DNA of 64,000 nt from contig NC_065891.1 of assembly GCF_905147045.1 (NCBI RefSeq), positions 10,921,001-10,985,000 on the forward strand, written 5' to 3'. A program made the translations under genes and the position numbers. The DNA is from Nymphalis io. Lineage: Eukaryota; Arthropoda; Insecta; Lepidoptera; Nymphalidae. The notes under the pieces are model-generated. The model was not told the DNA's origin. It was given only the letters and a program-made list of their open reading frames with translations, and searched no databases. Positions 58,822 to 64,000 of the stretch are shown here, one piece after another; position 1 is the first letter of the stretch; every line of letters begins with the position of its first letter.

Positions 58822-59895
58822 AAGATGTGGTGATTAACCTTTTTTGTTTGTATGCTTCGACTATTAGCTAGAATTATAACTTTTTAAATAGGGAGAAGCC
58901 ATGTATTATTTTTATGTTGAGGCTTAATTGGGTAAGCTCAAATTTGTTGTAGACATTAACTTACGCACTACTATTGAATATATTTAAAATAACAGCTTTT
59001 CGCATGTTAATATATAATTTCATAATTTGGGAGATCTAATATTAGATATTTGAGTAGTTGCTTAGGGATGATACCTGTTGTAGAAAGGAATATTTTATAA
59101 TTTCTACATATTTGGGTACTTGGTTGTAGGGCTTTGTGCAACTTTGTCTGAGTTGGTACCACCCACTCATTAGATATACTACCGCAAAACAGCAATATTT
59201 ATAGCAGGGTTAAAGGGTGTGTGAGTCATTGTAACTAAAAGCACGAGGGACTATTATTATACCATCTTAGTTTCCAAGGTTGTTGGCGCATTGGCGATGT
59301 AAGGGGTGCCTACTTACCATCAGGTGGCCCATTTGCAAGTCCATCTAGCTATTCTATAAAAAAAAGTATAATCACGCTCGTAGAAGCATTAACGTTTGCA
59401 AATAATTAATTAATAATGTTTTTAAAATTGTTAAATGGAGTGCAATACATTATAAAATGATATCGAATGATAATCGCACAATTTTTGAATATTTACATAT
59501 ATTTTATATAAAACTGTTAGTAATTACCAATAAAAGCGGATTACATATTCAGTGTAGTTAATATCATTAGTGTTATTTATAACTAGCCAACCCGCTCGAC
59601 AGACGTCAAACATAAATTATGACCATTGGTAACAACTTGGTATCTAATTGTAGTAAATAGTAACCGATCCCTAGATAAAAGTAATAAGATCACTTTACAA
59701 TTAACTATGTACTTAGTTACAAAACTAACCAAACTTTAAGCATTAACTTCCCATTTAAAAATTATTTTAGTAAAGCTAATTTTGACAAATTTCCAATTTA
59801 TGATTTCGATTGTATGCGAGTGTAAGTTTGTGCGTGTGTGAGTCTGTGTATGTATTTATATTATTTATTATACACTAAAAACTTTTTCTTTTACC
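58822..59895. other. Intergenic right of gene C
   Basis: AT-rich with one family-B repeat (59,121-59,365) and a repeat-like scrap at about 59,580 (AACTAGCCAACCCGCTCGACAG). No gene recognised. Confidence 0.5.
59121..59365 (+). mobile_element. Family B short repeat
   Basis: TGGTTGTAGGGCTTTGTGCA start, CTACCGCAAAACAGCAATAT, TACTTACCATCAGGTGGCCC and an A-tail after CTAGCTATTCTAT. Nearly full length. Confidence 0.85.
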
Positions 59896-59907
59896 GAGCT
59901 TATGATT

Positions 59908-60639
59908 CTTATGAGTCTTCCCGGTGTGTCGGTCTCGGTATAAACTTGGACAAGACCATGTCATGTTCAATAGGCATGTGGTGCCGGGACCGTTATACGT
60001 CGAGGGGAAACCTCTCGAAGTTGTTAGTGAATATACCTACCTAGGACAGATAATACAAGTCGGTAGGAACAACTTCGAGAAGGAAGCCGATCGAAGAATT
60101 CGCTTGGGATGGGCAGCATTTGGGAACCTTCGTCAAGTCCTCAAGTCGTCTATACCGCAATGTTTGAAGACGAAAGTCTTCAACCAATGCGTCTTACCTG
60201 CCATGACATACGGTGCCGAAACGTGGACACTAATTGCGGGACTAGTCCACAAATTCAAAGTCGCTCAGCGTGCTATGGAGCGAACTATGCTCGGAGTATC
60301 TTTGAAGGATAAGATCAGAAATGAGATTATCCGGAAAAGAACCGGAGTCACCGACATAGCTTGCAAAATTAGCAGGCTGAAGTGGCAGTGGGCTGGTCAC
60401 GTATGTCGTAGGACCGATGGCCGTTGGAGCAGACGAGTCCTAGAGTGGAGACCGCGAATCGGCAAGCGCAGCGTAGGGCGCCCTCCAGCCAGGTGGACCG
60501 ACGACCTTAAGAAGGTGGCGGGCACCAACTGGATGCGGAAGGCGGAGGACAGGGAGCTTTGGCGCACCTTGGGAGAGGCCTATGTTCAGCAGTGGACAAC
60601 GATTGGCTGTTGATTGATTTGATTTGATTTGATTTGATT
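59908..60639 (+). mobile_element. 5'-truncated RTE-type LINE (copy b) with 12-bp target duplication
   Basis: Open frame from about 59,924 to TGA at 60,611-60,613 encodes the C-terminal part of an RTE-type ORF: INLDKT..., YTYLGQIIQVGRNNFEKEAD, PAMTYGAETWTL, LKWQWAGHVCRR and EAYVQQWTTIGC. The 3' tail is a TTGAT/TTTGATT simple repeat, typical of RTE elements rather than poly(A). It is flanked by GAGCTTATGATT at 59,896-59,907 and 60,640-60,651. There are no stops in the coding piece, so it is young. Similar to copy a at 44.4 kb. Confidence 0.9.
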
Positions 60640-60924
60640 GAGCTTATGATTAATTGATAAAATTGATTTAAAAATTTACAAATAGATGAATAATAATATC
60701 TTCAATTAGTTGTCAAACGTAAAGTTGATAACAAGGGAAGAATACAACCAAAACTAAATTTGTTCGTTATTAAAAATAAAATGAAAATACAAGCCTGAGG
60801 GAGTTTGGTTTATAAAGAACTCCTGTCAGTAGAAAAGAGATGTGAGTTTAATCTGGATCCTAACACGTTTCTTCAAAATATGTTGTATACGAGTATTTTT
60901 TATCAATTTGATAAAAGTTAAGTA

Positions 60925-62995
60925 TAATCTCTGCTTAACAACCTTAAAGAATCACTAGATGCTGATGAACTCGATAAAAAAGAATGCACTTCATTACAGG
61001 CAACGTATGATAAACTAATAAACCAACTGAAAACGGTAATTAGACAAACACAAACAGCAAGAAAGAAATTTCACCTAACACTAAACAACTACTGCAGGAA
61101 CGTAAGAAACTTTTACAGCACAGAGAAAATAATGATAACCGTAAAAAAATAAAAGAAATAAGCAAAACGATTAGTTAATAAATTCGGAAAGAAAGGAAAA
61201 CCAAACGGTAAACTACTATAAAAAACTATATACAAAAAACATGAGGAAAGGCATGGAAGAAATTGAATGACAAAAAAGATTGGATACTAAATATGAAAAT
61301 GCAAGATAGGAAAACTGCAAGCTAGGGATCGGAAATACTAAAAGTTGCTACTGAATTTTACCGGAAATTATATCAAAGTCAAACATTGGAACAAGCAATA
61401 ATAGAATACGATGCTCAAACTGACGGAGAACAAATACCTGATATATTAAAAGAAGAAACTGACAAAGCAATTAGTTCACAAAAAGCTGATAGAACACCCG
61501 GATCAGACCTCATTACAAATGAACTATTAAAAATTACGTTACCAGTGATTGCACCAAAGCTCACGGAAATATTTAACGAAATTGTAAAGACTGAAAAGAT
61601 CCCCAAGGATTGGACTAAGTCGACAGTTAATTTTGCTACATAAAAAAAGGTGATAAAGGAAATATAGCAAACTATAGACCCATTAGTTTAATGTCTAATG
61701 TTTATAAGGTATTTTCAAAAATTTTACTGTCTAGAATTACCGATATCCTTGAAGAAAATAAAAAAAAGCCTAAGGAATAGGCGGGATTCCGTAGCAAATT
61801 TTCAACCATAGATCATATACACGTCCTTAGACAAATAATGCAAAAAGCTAAAGAATATAACATTATAATATTTACTATCTAGGGTTTGTCGACTTCACCA
61901 AACCATTCAACACATTGGAACACGGCTTCATCTGGGACGCATTGGCTACACAAGGCATAGAAACAAAATACCTACGAATTCTTAAAAACATTTACACGAA
62001 TAGTACTGAGCAAGTCAAGCTAGAATATACATATAGGAGAAGAATTTCCGATTAAGCGAGGTGTACGACAAGGAGACCCTATCTCACTTAAGCTATTTTC
62101 AGCCATCCTAGAAATGATATTTAGGAATCTAGAATGGGCAAACAAAGGTCTAAACATAAATGAGAAAAGCCTTATTTAATTTTATTTGCAGACAGTCCGA
62201 AGACCCTGGAAACAATGTTGCAACAGCTAACGGAACAAAAACAAAAATAACGTCAAATTCTTCGCAAACAGAGATCATAAAAATAAATAATGAGCAAATA
62301 GAATACGTACAGGAGTATATATACTTGGGACAGCTAATATCTACCGAACAATGCATGCGAAAAGAAATAGAAAGAAGAATCGCTAATAGTTGGAAACGTT
62401 ATTGGTCACTTAGTGAAATTATGAAGAACAAAGAAATGCCTATGAAAGAAAAAAGGAAAACATATAATATGTGTATTCTACCATGTTTACTGTATGGGTG
62501 TCAAACCTGGGCATTGACAGAACAATTAGGAAACAGAATAAAAATTTGTCAAAACGAAATAGAGGGAAGTACGACAGGAGTTAAAAGAATAGACAGAGAA
62601 AAATTAATAAACATAATGTAAATTAAAATTTAACGATATACGAGGTACACATCATATAAACAACTAAAGTGGAGATGGGCAGGACATATGATGAGAGAAA
62701 AGAAAGAAAAATGGAGAAGGCTAGTAACGGAATGGTACTCCCGAGATGGCAAAAGAAACAGAGGTAGATAGACTATGAGATTAGAGGACGACATTAAAAA
62801 AGTAGCGGGTCCAACATGGACTCGCTAAGCAAAACACAGGATAGAATGGAAATCTTTAGAGGAAGCATTTGTCAGAAGCTGTAGGAGATTAACGACCGTG
62901 AGCCGATATCTTACTTTAAAAGCTTAGGACACATCAAAAAGGAAAAAAAAAATTATTATAATTATTCGTATAAATAAGAACAGCAATAAAGACTT
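60925..62995 (+). mobile_element. Decayed RTE-like LINE (different family) with multiple frameshifts
   Basis: Pieces of one reverse transcriptase in order across three frames: TPGSDLITNELLK (61,500), KKGDKGNIANYRPISLMSNV (61,640), AGFRSKFSTIDHIHVLRQ (61,785), VDFTKPFNTLEH (61,890), then after a gap SPKTLETMLQQLTEQ (62,195), YIYLGQLISTEQ (62,310), CQTWALTEQ, KWRWAGHMMREKKEKWRR (62,670). The catalytic FADD box is deleted near 62,190. The 3' end is a TTATTATTATTATT repeat at about 62,990. It is related to insect endonuclease-reverse-transcriptase ORFs of the RTE type but clearly older than copies a and b. Confidence 0.85.
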
Positions 62996-63189
62996 TATTA
63001 TTATTATTATGTATAAATATATATAAATTTCATTAAATTATGATCAAAAACTAATTTCACGAAATGTCAATATCAATGTGATACATATGCTAAAAAGCTG
63101 CGGTTGTTTAATTACAACCTCATGATCAAATTTGTTACGTGAAATAATGATATTCATTGTTTACAAGGTAAATTAACGTTATTGGCAGT

Positions 63190-63722
63190 ATTTATTTATA
63201 CTTTATTTTATTTATACTTTATTGTACACCACAAAGAGAAAAATACAAAACATGGATACAACCTAAATAAAAGTACAATTATGGCGACCTTATCGCTACA
63301 TAGCAATCTCTTTCAGGCAGCCAACGGTGTAAAGTAACTGATTGGATATGAGGAAGGCGGTGTTGTAATATATATAAATAAAATAACATTAATCTATAAT
63401 TAAAACAAACTAATAAATAAATGTAAATATAAAATACACATATTACATATCAATAAATAAATTATATTATCAATACATATAAAATTACGAGTATATAATA
63501 TAAATGCATACTATATACAGTAACAACGAATAAAACGATAAGTCCTCAAACATAACAAGAAAGAAAAAAGAAAAAAAAATACAAAAAATACTAAAATAAA
63601 AGAAATTATTGGTGATAAGGCATTTGAGACAAAAAGTGATCTTTTACAAGTTTTTTTAAAATATCTATGGATTTGGCCTCCCGGATATTTAAAGGAAGGT
63701 CGTTCCAGAGCTTAATAGCCTG
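63190..63722 (-). mobile_element. 5'-truncated CR1/Jockey-like LINE 3' end
   Basis: On the minus strand a C-terminal RT peptide (AIKLWNDLPLNIREAKSID, then LVKDHFLSQMPYHQ and stop near 63,605) is followed by a 3' UTR whose words (GTACACCACAAAGAG in plus orientation, GGCGACCTTATCGCTA) occur at the end of a widespread lepidopteran LINE. Truncated at about 63,722. Confidence 0.7.
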
Positions 63723-64000
63723 AATTGTAATAGAACAGTATTTTAACAAAAAAACTTTTTTTTTTAAATAATACGTTTCCTCTTAGCTGCCCATACCTTT
63801 CGATTATATTCTTTTGGCTTACGATTATTTTGTTTGCCTCTCTATCACAAATCGCTTAATGTGACAGTGAAAACAAAGTTATGGCATTCTAATTCCGTCA
63901 AATTGCGGTAAATTCTCCTATTTTTATTATATATATATATATATATTATATTTATTTATGTATGTATTTATTATAGTATATATATATATATATATATTTA
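63723..64000. other. Right edge, AT-rich with two (TA)n runs
   Basis: (TA)n at 63,928-63,949 and 63,976-63,997; nothing else recognised. Confidence 0.7.

Overview
The window is AT-rich eukaryotic DNA with spliced genes and many short repeats. tRNA-headed SINEs of the Metulj type, a second very common lepidopteran short repeat, mori-type mariner and RTE retrotransposon pieces, together with hemolin-like and x-tox-like immune genes, point to a butterfly or moth, most likely a nymphalid butterfly. The species was inferred from sequence alone.

Layout. 1-8,024 (minus): the 5' part of a CENP-E type kinesin, 14 exons, running off the left edge. 8,702-12,366 (plus): complete Mak16 (ribosome assembly), 8 exons, head to head with the kinesin. 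12,857 to about 16,960 (minus): a PHD-finger/endonuclease/RT non-LTR retrotransposon whose RT has lost its N-terminal half. 17,270-17,454 (minus): the last exon of a hemolin-like Ig protein; its other exons were not found. 17.5-37 kb: gene-poor, with SINE pieces, a nested 96-bp RTE tail, a GC-rich unknown block and a poly(A)-tailed insertion.

37,074-43,568 (minus): a multi-exon gene for a secreted protein of tandem CS-alpha-beta (defensin-like) modules, one per phase-1 exon. This is the architecture of the lepidopteran x-tox family. There are ten modules in the main path plus a spare, phase-compatible terminal exon. 46,323-58,731 (plus): three tandem two-exon genes for short secreted defensin-like peptides with a shared promoter and 5' UTR. 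The second is split by a 6.7-kb intron full of transposons; the third has lost two of its six cysteines. The two families are convergent and face each other across an RTE insertion, so 37-59 kb is an immune-peptide locus holding both the multi-module and the single-module form of one fold.

Transposons inside the locus include a 2,685-bp Tc1/mariner-superfamily element with 613-bp, nearly identical terminal inverted repeats and a transposase broken by one stop; an internally deleted mori-type mariner; and three RTE insertions with visible target-site duplications, one nested inside another. The right end (60.9-63.7 kb) is decayed LINE sequence. Exon borders were placed by eye from GT/AG sites and reading phase and should be good to a base or two.
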